Part shown: positions 24,156-32,673 of the stretch, piece after piece
Numbering within the stretch: the stretch's first letter is position 1
Layout: each line of letters starts with the position of its first letter
Assembly: GCF_022179545.1 (NCBI RefSeq)
Contig: NZ_AP025518.1
Location: 1,116,001-1,180,000, forward strand
From: Mycolicibacterium fortuitum subsp. fortuitum
GTDB lineage: Bacteria; Actinomycetota; Actinomycetes; Mycobacteriales; Mycobacteriaceae
Direction: 5' to 3'
DNA length: 64,000 nucleotides
Position numbers and translations under genes: made by a program
The notes under the pieces: model-generated
The model's database searches: none
What the model was told of the DNA's origin: nothing
The model's input: only the letters and a program-made list of their open reading frames with translations

Positions 24156-25373
24156 TCAGTACCCTCCTGCTGATGTTCCATAGCCTCCCGGCTGACCGGG
24201 GTCGTAAACTCCTCCAGGTCCGGCGCCAGTTGGCGTGGGCGCCTGCCCCGGAATTGTGGACTTCGAGGTGATGCCTGCGCCACCTTCTGGGACGGTATTG
24301 CTCCAAGCGAGCTTTTCTCCATCGCTGTTCGGCGCCACCACGACGGTATCGCCTTGTCGGACCGCCTGCTCGACATAGTCGGCGAGCTCAGCAGGAGTAG
24401 CGTCGGGATGCGCTTTGGCGATGTTTCGCCCTACCTCGTTGTTGTAGAGGTCCATCGCTTCGGCCGTGGAAGGGTTGTTGGGGAGGCGTTCGTGCGCCGT
24501 TGTGAAATCGCGGGTCCAATCCTCGCCGAAGCGTTGGGTCATCAGGGCATTCCAATACGCATGCCGGAATGCATCGGTGTGATTGTCGGCCGTGTCGTCC
24601 GGATGATGTGGGGGAGGAAATCTTGAGATCGCTTCAGACTTGGCGGCTTCCGTTAGCTGGTCGAGATCTCGCAGTTCGAACAACGAAAGACGGTCGAGCA
24701 TTCGTCCCTCGGTGGCTGTGACCTGCTTGGGGTCAGTTAGCTCGCTGAACGGCCAAGCCGGCTCCCAATCGAGCTTGCCATCAGGGTCCTCGTCGACCTG
24801 GTATTTGCGCTTGAGCTCGTCCAATGGATCCACCGGCGGCGGATCGCCTTCCGGCAAGTCCGACGTACCGACGCCCGCCTTCTCGCCCGCAATCGCCTCG
24901 TATTCTCTCCGGATATCTTCGATGCGTTGACCGATGTCGCTCATGTCGCTGGTGGACTGCGTTATGACATCGCTGATCCGGCCGATGCCCTTGCCGGCGA
25001 GGATCACACGCACGATGTCGCCGGTCTTGCCGGGCGGTATGGACGCCTCCATGCTCTGTACCCAACTGTGGGTCTGCGCGAGGTTCTGCCGACCAGCGGT
25101 CACCACGTCAGCTGCCCGCGTGACTTCGGCAGCCATGCGTTGATCAAGGTCAGCGAGCTTGCCGTAGACCGCAGCATGCTCGGCGTTCTTAGCGGCATAG
25201 GCCTGGGAGGCAGCCCCTTGCCAGCGGTCGTCGGGCTTTGCGGACTCGATGGTGGACTGCATTTGACGGAGCCGGCTGCCGTCGCCGAGCTGCGAGCCAT
25301 CCTGGGGCACCCCGCTGCCGAAGGTCTCCCGGGCACGTGACCAGGTCGAGTAGAACGCGTCGATTGCGCTCAT
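24156..25373 (-). CDS. EspA/EspE-family type VII secretion effector with toxin-like C-terminal domain
   Basis: A 405-aa protein of two parts. Residues 1-165 are helical and match the EspA/EspE family: FYSTWSRARETFG, the WxG turn in DDRWQGAASQAYAAKN (about 48-63), and KLADLDQRMAAEV. A Pro/Asp-rich linker (about 168-215) leads to a C-terminal domain (about 225-360) with NHTDAFRHAYW, TAHERL and MDLYNNEVGR, resembling a domain (DUF6973-type) found at the end of many polymorphic toxin-like proteins. A Gly/Pro-rich tail ends the protein. AGGAG stands before the ATG. No ESX genes are in the window, so the secretion machine would act in trans. The toxin role is inferred from domain layout only. Confidence 0.85.
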   Translation of the reverse strand: MSAIDAFYSTWSRARETFGSGVPQDGSQLGDGSRLRQMQSTIESAKPDDRWQGAASQAYAAKNAEHAAVYGKLADLDQRMAAEVTRAADVVTAGRQNLAQTHSWVQSMEASIPPGKTGDIVRVILAGKGIGRISDVITQSTSDMSDIGQRIEDIRREYEAIAGEKAGVGTSDLPEGDPPPVDPLDELKRKYQVDEDPDGKLDWEPAWPFSELTDPKQVTATEGRMLDRLSLFELRDLDQLTEAAKSEAISRFPPPHHPDDTADNHTDAFRHAYWNALMTQRFGEDWTRDFTTAHERLPNNPSTAEAMDLYNNEVGRNIAKAHPDATPAELADYVEQAVRQGDTVVVAPNSDGEKLAWSNTVPEGGAGITSKSTIPGQAPTPTGAGPGGVYDPGQPGGYGTSAGGY

Positions 25374-25480
25374 GCGCTCCTCTCCTGGTCGCAGCCTTGG
25401 CTCAGTCTAAAACTGAATGTCGGTCCTGAGCTCATCGATGAGCTCGAGCAAATTTCTTGCGCGGGGAGGGTCGGTGCCCA

Positions 25481-26107
25481 CTAGCGCTGAGCATCTTCGA
25501 GCCCGTCGAGCACCGCCACTGTGACGCGCTGACTGTCGGGCAGTCCGAATGCGCTTGAGTGGATCAGCATGGTGCCGGTGAGCCGATACGCATCGTAGAC
25601 TCCGTCCGCTTCATAGTCGTTGAGCAGCAGGGTGTTCGGATCAGGTTTTGCGACGGCGCGGTCGTAGAAGTCGATGCCTGTCGCAATGCAGTTGGGCACG
25701 GCCGCGGCGAGCCGGTCGAAGGTTGCCTGCGCGGCAGCCGAGTCGGGGTAGACCGCAACCATTTGGCGCACATCAGTGAGGGTCGGGAGTATGGGTGTGT
25801 CGAGCTGGGTGGCGTAGCCGGCAGCGCGGAACCGCTTCCAGTCGGTTCCGAACACGGTGGGCGGGTCGAACACCGCACGACATGGTTCGGGTGTGTCCGG
25901 AACAGTAGGCGGCGCCGTGGCATTCAATTCCGGTACTTCGTGAAATCCGACGACTCCGGAGATGCTTCGCACTTCTTCGACGCTGAGCACCGTGGCCTCC
26001 GTTGAATTCGCGCTCGGTGTTCTTGCGGGCTCGGTGGACAAGTCGGTTCCACAAGCGGTGACCAGAACTGTCAATCCGCAGAGAGCGGCGAGGTGGGTGC
26101 GAATCAC
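25481..26107 (-). CDS. Lipoprotein with PknH-like extracellular sensor domain (copy 2)
   Basis: A 208-aa lipoprotein: lipobox VTAC with Cys19, a Thr/Ser/Pro-rich spacer, then a domain of the PknH extracellular type with paired cysteines (EPCRAVFDPP and VPNCIATG), FGTDWKRFRAAGY and VRQMVAVYPDSAAAQATFDRL. Such domains bind unknown ligands at the cell surface. It is a clear paralogue of the next gene upstream (24 bp away), the result of a tandem duplication. A 107-bp gap separates it from the effector gene. Confidence 0.85.
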   Translation of the reverse strand: MIRTHLAALCGLTVLVTACGTDLSTEPARTPSANSTEATVLSVEEVRSISGVVGFHEVPELNATAPPTVPDTPEPCRAVFDPPTVFGTDWKRFRAAGYATQLDTPILPTLTDVRQMVAVYPDSAAAQATFDRLAAAVPNCIATGIDFYDRAVAKPDPNTLLLNDYEADGVYDAYRLTGTMLIHSSAFGLPDSQRVTVAVLDGLEDAQR

Positions 26108-26131
26108 AGCCGCCTCCGTCGGCAGTTCAAG

Positions 26132-26743
26132 TCAATCTCGCTGTCCGGCGAGCTGGTCAGCGATCTTGTGTGCGACGTCATCGGTGTTGAACGGACCGAT
26201 CACGGACGCATAGATCACGGCCGTCTGCGCGACACGATAGATGTAGTTCGCCTCTTCGCCGTCGAACACGATTGTCGATGGGTCGGGGCGCTGCGGAGTC
26301 CTGCTGTAGTAGTCGATATGTGCTGCTGCGCAGTGCGGTATCGCTGCTTGGAGCCGGTCGAAAGTGGCCTGGGCGGCGGCGTCGTCCGGGTAGACGGCGA
26401 CTGTCTGTCGGACATTCAAGATCTCCGGAATCAGTGGATCATCAATCGTGGCGCTGTAGACAACACTGCGGAACTGAGTCCAGTCGGTGCCGAACACAGA
26501 CGTTTGGTCATACACCGAGCGGCAGGGTTCAGGCGTGTTCGGGGATGCTTCAGGACTGGTTCGTTGCGACTCCGGCGCGATCTGGAATTCGGGGATCCCA
26601 GACATGGCTCGGACGTCTTCGACTGAAACCAAAACTGGCCCAACATCAGTCGGGGTCGGCGAGGGTGACGCCGACGAATCCCTCATGCAGCCCGTTGCCA
26701 GTGCTGCGAGACAGCAGGCGAGGAGCGCCACTGTGCGATTCAT
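26132..26743 (-). CDS. Lipoprotein with PknH-like extracellular sensor domain (copy 1)
   Basis: A 203-aa lipoprotein with signal peptide and lipobox LATGC (Cys19), Ser/Pro-rich spacer, and a PknH-type sensor domain: EPCRSVYDQTSVFGTDW, VRQTVAVYPDDAAAQATFDRL and PHCAAAHIDYY. The two Cys residues should form a disulfide. The ATG overlaps the stop of the preceding frame (ATGA), which shows that the preceding frame is translated or was until recently. Paralogue of the gene at 25481-26107. Confidence 0.85.
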   Translation of the reverse strand: MNRTVALLACCLAALATGCMRDSSASPSPTPTDVGPVLVSVEDVRAMSGIPEFQIAPESQRTSPEASPNTPEPCRSVYDQTSVFGTDWTQFRSVVYSATIDDPLIPEILNVRQTVAVYPDDAAAQATFDRLQAAIPHCAAAHIDYYSRTPQRPDPSTIVFDGEEANYIYRVAQTAVIYASVIGPFNTDDVAHKIADQLAGQRD

Positions 26744-27168
26744 GGCAACCGTAACCCTTGCACTGAGGTGCGGCCGGGGCGAGGCGTGGTTGGCAAGCCG
26801 GCCGGTGCGATGTTGCTTGTGCCGGGTCTCGGAGTCGGTGTCTGTGCGGTTGGAGGGGGAGTGCCGCCGATCTCGATTCCGAGTTCAGCTGCCTCCTCTG
26901 CCAGTTCGCCCTGCTTCTTCATGAGTTCTCGCCTGCGTTCTCGCCAGGCCTCCACGATCGGGCCATCTGGTGTTCCGTCAGGCGGCCGAGTTCTCCAGAG
27001 ATCCTGGACCTCTGCTTGCAGATCCTTCCATTTGAGAAGCCAGTCTGCGACTTTCTCGTCGTGGGTCCGATCGTCTTCGTCAGTGACCGGCGGAGGATTC
27101 TCCTTCCAGCCCGCAGCTCTTGGTTTCACCCGCGACCTCGTCGTATTCCCTTCGGATGTCGTCGACAC
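26740..27168 (-). CDS. Charged linker/tail protein, probably the displaced 3' part of the EspA/E paralogue
   Basis: A 142-codon frame overlapping the preceding gene by 89 bp in another frame. From ENPPPVTDEDDRTHDEKV on, it continues what the full-length paralogue shows after its N-terminal domain (Pro-rich linker, then charged helices such as WREKRRELMKK-type segments), and it ends in a Pro/Thr-rich tail. Two in-frame GTG starts (27168, 27129) are possible; the second has GAGG 6 nt upstream. Coupling to the downstream lipoprotein (ATGA) speaks for real translation. It lacks the toxin-like domain of the paralogue. Alternatives are an independent small gene or a sequencing error that splits one gene. 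Confidence 0.65.
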   Translation of the reverse strand: MSTTSEGNTTRSRVKPRAAGWKENPPPVTDEDDRTHDEKVADWLLKWKDLQAEVQDLWRTRPPDGTPDGPIVEAWRERRRELMKKQGELAEEAAELGIEIGGTPPPTAQTPTPRPGTSNIAPAGLPTTPRPGRTSVQGLRLP

Positions 27169-27616
27169 GACCGCCGATGGCGCCCATTTCCTCAGTGGAC
27201 CATTGCACAGTGTCGCTCACCTGGCCGAGGCCCCTACGGGCCAGGATCATTCGCATCGTTTCGGCTGACTGACCCGGCGGAATCGACGCGTCCATGCTGG
27301 TTACCCAACTCTGGATTTGTTCGAGGTTCTGCCGACCGGCGTTGACCACCCCCGCTGCCCGGCTGACCTCGGCAGCCATGCGCTGGTCGAGATCAGCCAG
27401 CTTGCCGTACACGGCGGCATGTTCGGCGTTCTTTGCCGCGTAGGCCTGTGCGGCTGTGCCCTGCCATCGATCGTCGGGCGCTGCGGACTCCATCGTGGAT
27501 TGCATCTCGCGGAGCCGTGCGCTGCCGTCGAACGAGTCACCCGTTGTCGGGGCACCCTCGCCGAACGTGGTGCGCGCCTGCGACCACGTTGTATAGAAGG
27601 CGTCGAGTGCGCCCAC
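27080..27616 (-). CDS. EspA/EspE-family protein, N-terminal domain only (frameshifted paralogue)
   Basis: A 178-aa protein whose first 165 residues are closely similar to those of the effector at 24156-25373, including an identical run across the WxG turn and ...ADLDQRM. After IRREYDEVAGE the frame diverges and stops 17 codons later. A shift of one base at about 27115-27130 would join it to the overlapping frame at 26740-27168 and give a protein of about 290 aa. Start is GTG; a TAGACT hexamer lies some 25-30 bp upstream on the minus strand. It heads the locus of four lipoproteins and two EspA/E-like proteins. Confidence 0.8.
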   Translation of the reverse strand: MGALDAFYTTWSQARTTFGEGAPTTGDSFDGSARLREMQSTMESAAPDDRWQGTAAQAYAAKNAEHAAVYGKLADLDQRMAAEVSRAAGVVNAGRQNLEQIQSWVTSMDASIPPGQSAETMRMILARRGLGQVSDTVQWSTEEMGAIGGRVDDIRREYDEVAGETKSCGLEGESSAGH

Positions 27617-27735
27617 GGCTCACCCCCGGCAGGATCGAGGTCTCAAGTCTATGTCCCGGCAAACTCCACCTAAGGCGCCAATTTTTCGCCCGGGTTGACG
27701 GCAGGTCTTCGAGTCCGGCGATCTACAGTCGCGGG

Positions 27736-28443
27736 GTGGGCATCGCAACCGTCCGCGTATGTGCCCTGGTGGTGGGCCTGTTCGCCGGGTGCGCGGCGGC
27801 GTGCGCCGGTGGCCCGCCGGAGCCCGTGGGGGCACCTGAGACCATCTCTGCCTCGCCGCAGAATCCGCAGCCCAGCGCTCAGCCGGAGCAACCCGCGCGG
27901 GTTCAGCCGGTCGACGCGGCGGCCCTGGGTGCCAGCTGGCGACCCGGATGCCCGGTCGCTCCTACGGAACTTCGGCGGATCACCCTGTCGTACATCGGTT
28001 TTGACGGCCGATCGCACCGGGATGAGTTGGTGGTTCACCGTGATGTGGTGAGCGACGTGATCGCGATCTTCGAAGATCTGTATTCGGTGCGTTTCCCGGT
28101 CGAGAAGATGCGCACCGTGGACCACTACCCGCGTGCTGCCGACGAACTGTCCATGGAGGACAACAACACCTCGGCGTTCAATTGCCGGCCGTTGCCGAGC
28201 GGATCGTGGTCAATGCACGCCTACGGCCGCGCCGTTGACATCAACCCGCTGGTGAACCCATACATCTCAGCTACCGGTGACCTGCAGCCGGTCACCGCGC
28301 GGGCGTATCTGGACCGCACCCGGACCGATCAGGGGATGATTCGCGACAGTGACGTGGTGGTGCGCACCTTCGCCGCGCGTGGCTGGCGGTGGGGCGGGCA
28401 TTGGCGAGATCCGATCGACTACCAGCATTTCGAACGGCGCTGA
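27736..28443 (+). CDS. M15-family D-Ala-D-Ala carboxypeptidase-like lipoprotein or exported protein
   Basis: A 235-aa exported protein. The N-terminus is hydrophobic with LFAGC (Cys19), a lipobox-like site, followed by a Pro/Gln-rich spacer. The catalytic domain has the M15 zinc pattern SMHAYGRAVDINP (His, Asp) and the final DYQHFE (His), as in VanY-like/extensin-like peptidases that cut peptidoglycan cross-links or stem peptides. GTG at 27736 is the first start that leaves a clean signal sequence. It is divergent from the EspA/E-like locus and convergent with a TetR gene 14 bp away. Confidence 0.85.
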   Translation: MGIATVRVCALVVGLFAGCAAACAGGPPEPVGAPETISASPQNPQPSAQPEQPARVQPVDAAALGASWRPGCPVAPTELRRITLSYIGFDGRSHRDELVVHRDVVSDVIAIFEDLYSVRFPVEKMRTVDHYPRAADELSMEDNNTSAFNCRPLPSGSWSMHAYGRAVDINPLVNPYISATGDLQPVTARAYLDRTRTDQGMIRDSDVVVRTFAARGWRWGGHWRDPIDYQHFERR

Positions 28444-28457
28444 CGAGCCGACCCCGT

Positions 28458-29087
28458 CTAAATCCCGGCAGACGGCCTCTCGGGCGCCAATTTGCCTGCC
28501 ACCACGGCCGAGCCGACCCACCGGCGCAGGTAACTGCGCAGTGCTTCACCTGTGCGTGGCGGCCGGCCCGGGTCGATGACGAACGACTGGATGATCCGCA
28601 GCAGATGCTCGGCGAGTTCGTCGAGCTCGGCGTCGGTGTAGCCGAGGCCGGCCCAGTCGACGTCGAACTTGCGCAGAAGCGCCCGGGCAAAGTCGACCGC
28701 GACGTCGGACGTCACGGATTCGGTGTGGGCATCCGCGCGGCCGGGGGCGACCAGCAAACCGATGCGCTTGTCCTCGGGAAGCCACTCCAGTGCGATGGCG
28801 ATGCCCTCGGCGACCGCCTCGACCGGGTCGGTCACCCCTTGTAGGTGGGCGGCCACGCGGTCCAGGAAATCGCTGGCGGCGTGTACCGCAGAGGCCACCA
28901 GCAAGGCGTCGGTGCTCGGGAAGTAGCGGTACACGGTCTGGCGGGTTACCCCGAGGGTGCGCGCCACGTCCGCGATGGAAAAGTCGGCGCCGCGCTCGTC
29001 GATGGCGTTGCCGGCAGCGACGAGGATGCGGGCAATCGCCTCCTCGTCGCTGGCCGGCGCCGAACCGGACCACCCGTGCGTACGCAT
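28458..29087 (-). CDS. TetR-family regulator next to the CYP125-like gene
   Basis: TetR-type regulator, 209 aa, with helix-turn-helix at about 38-62 (IADVARTLGVTRQTVYRYFPS). It lies 38 bp behind the P450 gene on the same strand, so the two are probably one unit. An 8-bp-arm inverted repeat in front of the P450 gene (30419-30443) is a reasonable operator for it. Confidence 0.9.
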   Translation of the reverse strand: MRTHGWSGSAPASDEEAIARILVAAGNAIDERGADFSIADVARTLGVTRQTVYRYFPSTDALLVASAVHAASDFLDRVAAHLQGVTDPVEAVAEGIAIALEWLPEDKRIGLLVAPGRADAHTESVTSDVAVDFARALLRKFDVDWAGLGYTDAELDELAEHLLRIIQSFVIDPGRPPRTGEALRSYLRRWVGSAVVAGKLAPERPSAGI

Positions 29088-29125
29088 GGGCGAATCCTAG
29101 AACAACGGGCCGGTCGGCCTGCCGG

Positions 29126-30370
29126 TCAACCGCGGTAGGAGACCGGCAAGTCCTTGACGCCGTTGATCCACCCCGACCGCAGCCGTTGAGGCTCACCCAG
29201 CTTGGCGATGTCGGGAATCTGATCGGCGATCTCGTTGAACATCAGCTTGATCTCCATCCGCGCCAGGTTCGCGCCGATGCAGTAGTGGGCGCCGTTGCCG
29301 CCGAACGCCAGGTGCGGGTTGGGGTTGCGCAGGATGTTGAATTGGAACGGGGACTCGAACACCTCTTCGTCGTAGTTGGCCGAGCTGTAGAACAGCCCGA
29401 CGCGCTGTCCGGCCTTGACCGTGACGTCGCCCACCTGGACGTCGGCCAGGGCGGTCCGCTGGAAACAGTGCACCGGTGTGGCCCAGCGGATGATCTCGTC
29501 GACCGCGGTCTCGGGCCGTTCCCGCTTGAAAAGCTCCCACTGGTCCGGGTTTTCGAGAAATGCGTTCATGCCGTGCGTCATGGCGTTACGGGTGGTCTCG
29601 TTGCCAGCCACGGCGAGCAGGATCACGAAGAACGCGAACTCGACATCCGAAATGCCCTCACCATCTGTGCCTTCCAGGTCGGCCTGGATGAGGCGGGTCA
29701 CAATGTCGTCGGCCGGGCACTTCCGCCGTTCCTCGGCCATGTTGTAGGCGTAGCCCATCAACTCGGCGTTGGCCATGGTCGGGTCGGCGTCGAAGTCGGG
29801 GTCGTCGGTGTTCATGATTGCGTTGGTCCAGTGGAACAACTTCTCCCGGTCTGCCTCGGGCACGCCGATCAGGTCGGCGATGGCCAACAGAGGCAGGCTC
29901 ATCGCCACGTCATCGACAAAATTTCCGCTGTCCTTCTCGGCGGCCGCGGCGACGATCTCGCGGGCGGCGACGGCGAGCTTCTCCTCGAGTGCGGCCACGG
30001 CCCGCGGAGTGAACAGCCGGGACACGATCTTGCGAAGCCGGGTGTGCTCGGGAGCGTCATGGTTGATCAGCAGCGCCTTGGTCAGGTCCAACTGCTCGCT
30101 GGTGACGCCCTCGGGCAACCGCATCACAGCGCCCTTGGCGTTGGTGGACCACAGGTCACCGCCGTTGCGGGAGATGGTCTTGATGTCCTCGTGGCGGGTG
30201 ATCACCCAGTAGCCGCCGTCGTTGAAGATCGATTCGCCCTGCTCGTTCCACCACACCGGGGCGGTCTTGCGCAGTTGGGCGAATTCGTCGACCGGGATGC
30301 CGCGAAGCAGGACGTCGGGATCGGTGAAGTCGTAGCCGGCGCCGAACGGGCAGGCGCTCATCGTTGTCAT
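29126..30370 (-). CDS. Cytochrome P450, CYP125-like
   Basis: Class I P450, 414 aa. I-helix LAVAGNETTRN, ExxR in VDEIIRWATP, and heme loop FGGNGAHYCIG with Cys364. The N-terminal ACPFGAGYDFTDPDV, the SANYDEEVF block and the C-terminal LRSGWINGVKDLPVSY are typical of the CYP125 clade, whose best-known member hydroxylates the cholesterol side chain at C26/27. It is divergent enough from CYP125 that another steroid or lipid substrate is possible. The start at 30370 follows AAGGAG with an 11-nt gap; a Met three codons later is an alternative. Confidence 0.9.
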   Translation of the reverse strand: MTTMSACPFGAGYDFTDPDVLLRGIPVDEFAQLRKTAPVWWNEQGESIFNDGGYWVITRHEDIKTISRNGGDLWSTNAKGAVMRLPEGVTSEQLDLTKALLINHDAPEHTRLRKIVSRLFTPRAVAALEEKLAVAAREIVAAAAEKDSGNFVDDVAMSLPLLAIADLIGVPEADREKLFHWTNAIMNTDDPDFDADPTMANAELMGYAYNMAEERRKCPADDIVTRLIQADLEGTDGEGISDVEFAFFVILLAVAGNETTRNAMTHGMNAFLENPDQWELFKRERPETAVDEIIRWATPVHCFQRTALADVQVGDVTVKAGQRVGLFYSSANYDEEVFESPFQFNILRNPNPHLAFGGNGAHYCIGANLARMEIKLMFNEIADQIPDIAKLGEPQRLRSGWINGVKDLPVSYRG

Positions 30371-30418
30371 GCCGGGGTCATCTCCTTGTGTGACGGCGGG
30401 CACATTCCTGCGTTCGAC

Positions 30419-30443
30419 CATACACTGTGGCGTCAAGTGTATG
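30419..30443. promoter_or_regulatory. Inverted repeat CATACACT-N9-AGTGTATG between the CYP125-like gene and purD
   Basis: Perfect 8-bp arms (30419-30426, 30436-30443). On the minus strand it contains a TTGACG -35-like hexamer, as expected for an operator over the P450 promoter. It ends 16 bp before the purD -10. Confidence 0.6.
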
Positions 30444-30459
30444 CCCGTAACTTTCCCGC

Positions 30460-30465
30460 TACGCT
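30460..30465 (+). promoter_or_regulatory. -10 hexamer (TACGCT) of purD
   Basis: TACGCT ends 6 nt before the GTG of purD and there is no ribosome binding site: a leaderless promoter pattern shared with the other purine genes here. Confidence 0.55.
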
Positions 30466-30471
30466 ACGTCC

Positions 30472-31740
30472 GTGCGCGTCCTCGTTATCGGATCCGGTGC
30501 CCGTGAACACGCCCTGCTGCTGGCTCTGCGCCGCGATCCGCAGGTGGAGGAGTTGGCGGTGGCTCCGGGCAACGCCGGCACCCAGTCCATCGCCGATCAG
30601 TACGACGTCGACATCACCTCAGGTGAAGCCGTGGTGAAGCTGGCTCAGCGGCTCGAAAGCGACCTGGTGGTGATCGGCCCCGAGGTTCCGCTGGTGCTCG
30701 GAGTGGCAGACGCCGTCCGGGCGGCGGGCATCGCGTGCTTCGGCGCGAGCAAGGACGCCGCGCGTATCGAGGGCTCCAAGGCCTTCGCCAAAGACGTCAT
30801 GGCCGCGGCCGGGGTGCGGACCGCAAGCAGCGAGATCGTCGACAACCCGGCCCACCTCGACGCCGCGCTGGACCGCTTCGGGCCGCCTGCCGGGCAGGCA
30901 GCCTGGGTCGTCAAAGACGACGGACTGGCCGCCGGTAAGGGTGTGGTGGTCAGCGCCGATCGCGACACCGCCCGGGCGCATGCCGCAAGCCTGCTCGACT
31001 CCGGACACCCGGTGCTGCTGGAATCCTTCCTGGACGGCCCCGAGGTGTCGCTGTTCTGCGTGGTCGACGGTGCCACCGTGGTGCCGCTGCTGCCTGCTCA
31101 GGACTTCAAGCGGGTCGGCGACGGGGACACCGGACCCAACACCGGTGGCATGGGCGCCTACGCCCCGCTGCCCTGGCTGCCGGATTCGGTGAAGAACCAG
31201 ATCGTCGATGAGGTCGTCAAACCCGTTGCGGCAGAACTGGTTGCACGTGGCAGTTCCTTCTCGGGCCTGCTCTATGCCGGCCTGGCGATCACCTCGAACG
31301 GCCCGGCGGTAGTGGAGTTCAACTGTCGCTTCGGTGATCCGGAGACGCAATCTGTTCTGGCACTGCTCGATTCACCGCTTGGGCAGCTGCTCAAGGCCGC
31401 GGCCACCGGCGAGCTCGCTTCCTTCGGTGACCTGCAGTGGCGCGACGGCTACGCCGTGACCGTTGTGGTGGCCGCAGAGAACTACCCGGGCCGGCCGCGC
31501 GTCGGCGACGTCATCCAGGGGTCCGAAGCCGACGGCGTGCTCCATGCCGGCACCGCGCGTCGCGAGGACGGCGCGGTGGTGTCCTCGGGCGGTCGGGTCC
31601 TCTCGGTGGTGGGCACCGGAGCCGATCTGCCCGCGGCGCGCGATGCGGCATATACGCTCGCCAAGTCGATTCGCTTGCCGGGCAGCCACTTCCGCACCGA
31701 TATCGGTCTCGCCGCCGCCGAGGGGCGAATCAGTCTCTAG
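30472..31740 (+). CDS. purD: Phosphoribosylamine-glycine ligase PurD
   Basis: GAR synthetase, the second step of purine synthesis (phosphoribosylamine + glycine + ATP). ATP-grasp protein of 422 aa; signatures GSGAREHAL (8-16), [13 protein letters not shown] (about 144-157), [10 protein letters not shown] (about 222-231) and [10 protein letters not shown] (about 283-292). The GTG start gives the normal N-terminus and is supported by the leaderless -10. Its stop overlaps the convergent esterase gene by 4 bp. Confidence 0.97.
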   Translation: MRVLVIGSGAREHALLLALRRDPQVEELAVAPGNAGTQSIADQYDVDITSGEAVVKLAQRLESDLVVIGPEVPLVLGVADAVRAAGIACFGASKDAARIEGSKAFAKDVMAAAGVRTASSEIVDNPAHLDAALDRFGPPAGQAAWVVKDDGLAAGKGVVVSADRDTARAHAASLLDSGHPVLLESFLDGPEVSLFCVVDGATVVPLLPAQDFKRVGDGDTGPNTGGMGAYAPLPWLPDSVKNQIVDEVVKPVAAELVARGSSFSGLLYAGLAITSNGPAVVEFNCRFGDPETQSVLALLDSPLGQLLKAAATGELASFGDLQWRDGYAVTVVVAAENYPGRPRVGDVIQGSEADGVLHAGTARREDGAVVSSGGRVLSVVGTGADLPAARDAAYTLAKSIRLPGSHFRTDIGLAAAEGRISL

Positions 31741-32570
31741 GCGACCAGAAGCGGGGCCATCCACGAGATCTCGGCGGGCAACTGCGAGCTCCAGAAACTG
31801 CCGTCATGGCCGCCGGGGGAGAAGCCGCCGGCCGGCGGGTTGGGCAGCTGGGCGATGAACTGCTTGGTGGCCGAATAGAACGGATCACTGTTGCCGCAAT
31901 CGATCCGGACGGGGATCGAGCCCAGCGCGGGCTGCCCCCAGACACTGTTGGCGGCATAATCCTCGGCGCTGTCGAAGGCGCCGGGCGCTGCCGCACCCGA
32001 GGACGTCCACAGCGCCGGGCTGACCGCGCAGATCGCCGCGGTGCGTGCCGGCCCCAGCCGCGAACCCAGCAGCAGCGCGCCGTAGCCGCCCATCGACCAG
32101 CCCAGGAAACCCACCCGCGAGGTGTCCAGCCCCTGATCGCCCAGCAGCGGGATGAGCTCGTTGAGCACCATCGCGCCGGAATCCTCACCGGATGCGCGTT
32201 TGTGCCAGTAACTTCCACCACCGTCGACGGCTACCACCGCGAACGGTGGCAACCCTGCTGCCACCGCCTCGGCCAGGCCCTGCTCGACGCCGCCGGCCAT
32301 CACGCCTGCGGCGTCCTGGCCTTTGCCGTGGAGGGCGATCACCGGGCGGAGTTTGCCGGTCTGGCCCGGCGGGCGGGCGATGGCCCAGTTGGTGTTCGTC
32401 CCGCCGCGCGCAGCCGAGGTGAACGAACCGGTCGTCATCGTGGGCGCCACGACCGGACTGGCCACCGACCCCGGGGCCGAGGCGAGGGCAAGGGCTCCGG
32501 CGGCGCCGGCGGCTGCACCGACGCCGAGACGCAAGACTGCGCGACGGCTCAAGTTGGGCATGCGGGCCAT
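31737..32570 (-). CDS. Tat-exported esterase (Rv0774c-like)
   Basis: Alpha/beta hydrolase of the esterase D/antigen-85-like group. The N-terminus [20 protein letters not shown] is a classical Tat signal, so it is exported folded. Nucleophile Ser lies in [17 protein letters not shown] (Asp) and GGHDGSFW (His) complete the triad. Two neighbouring starts (32570, 32561) are possible; the first gives [10 protein letters not shown]. It is convergent with purD (4-bp overlap) and corresponds to Rv0774c. Confidence 0.9.
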   Translation of the reverse strand: MARMPNLSRRAVLRLGVGAAAGAAGALALASAPGSVASPVVAPTMTTGSFTSAARGGTNTNWAIARPPGQTGKLRPVIALHGKGQDAAGVMAGGVEQGLAEAVAAGLPPFAVVAVDGGGSYWHKRASGEDSGAMVLNELIPLLGDQGLDTSRVGFLGWSMGGYGALLLGSRLGPARTAAICAVSPALWTSSGAAAPGAFDSAEDYAANSVWGQPALGSIPVRIDCGNSDPFYSATKQFIAQLPNPPAGGFSPGGHDGSFWSSQLPAEISWMAPLLVA

Positions 32571-32673
32571 CTTGCCATCGCCGGACAAGAGCATCGGCCG
32601 GTGGCATTCTCGCGGCTTCGCTGACACGCCAGCAAAACCTGAGTAAAGGCTGATGATTGGCCGAAAGCCTCAT

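Noticed and set aside
23168..27616. Full ESX secretion locus
   Set aside because: No EccC-type ATPase, EccB/D/E, mycosin, PE/PPE or EsxA/B-like gene pair is present; only EspA/E-like substrates are found.
28790..30637. 615-codon open frame opposite the TetR and CYP125-like genes
   Set aside because: The minus-strand P450 and TetR have clear motifs; the plus-strand frame crosses several real gene boundaries and resembles no protein.
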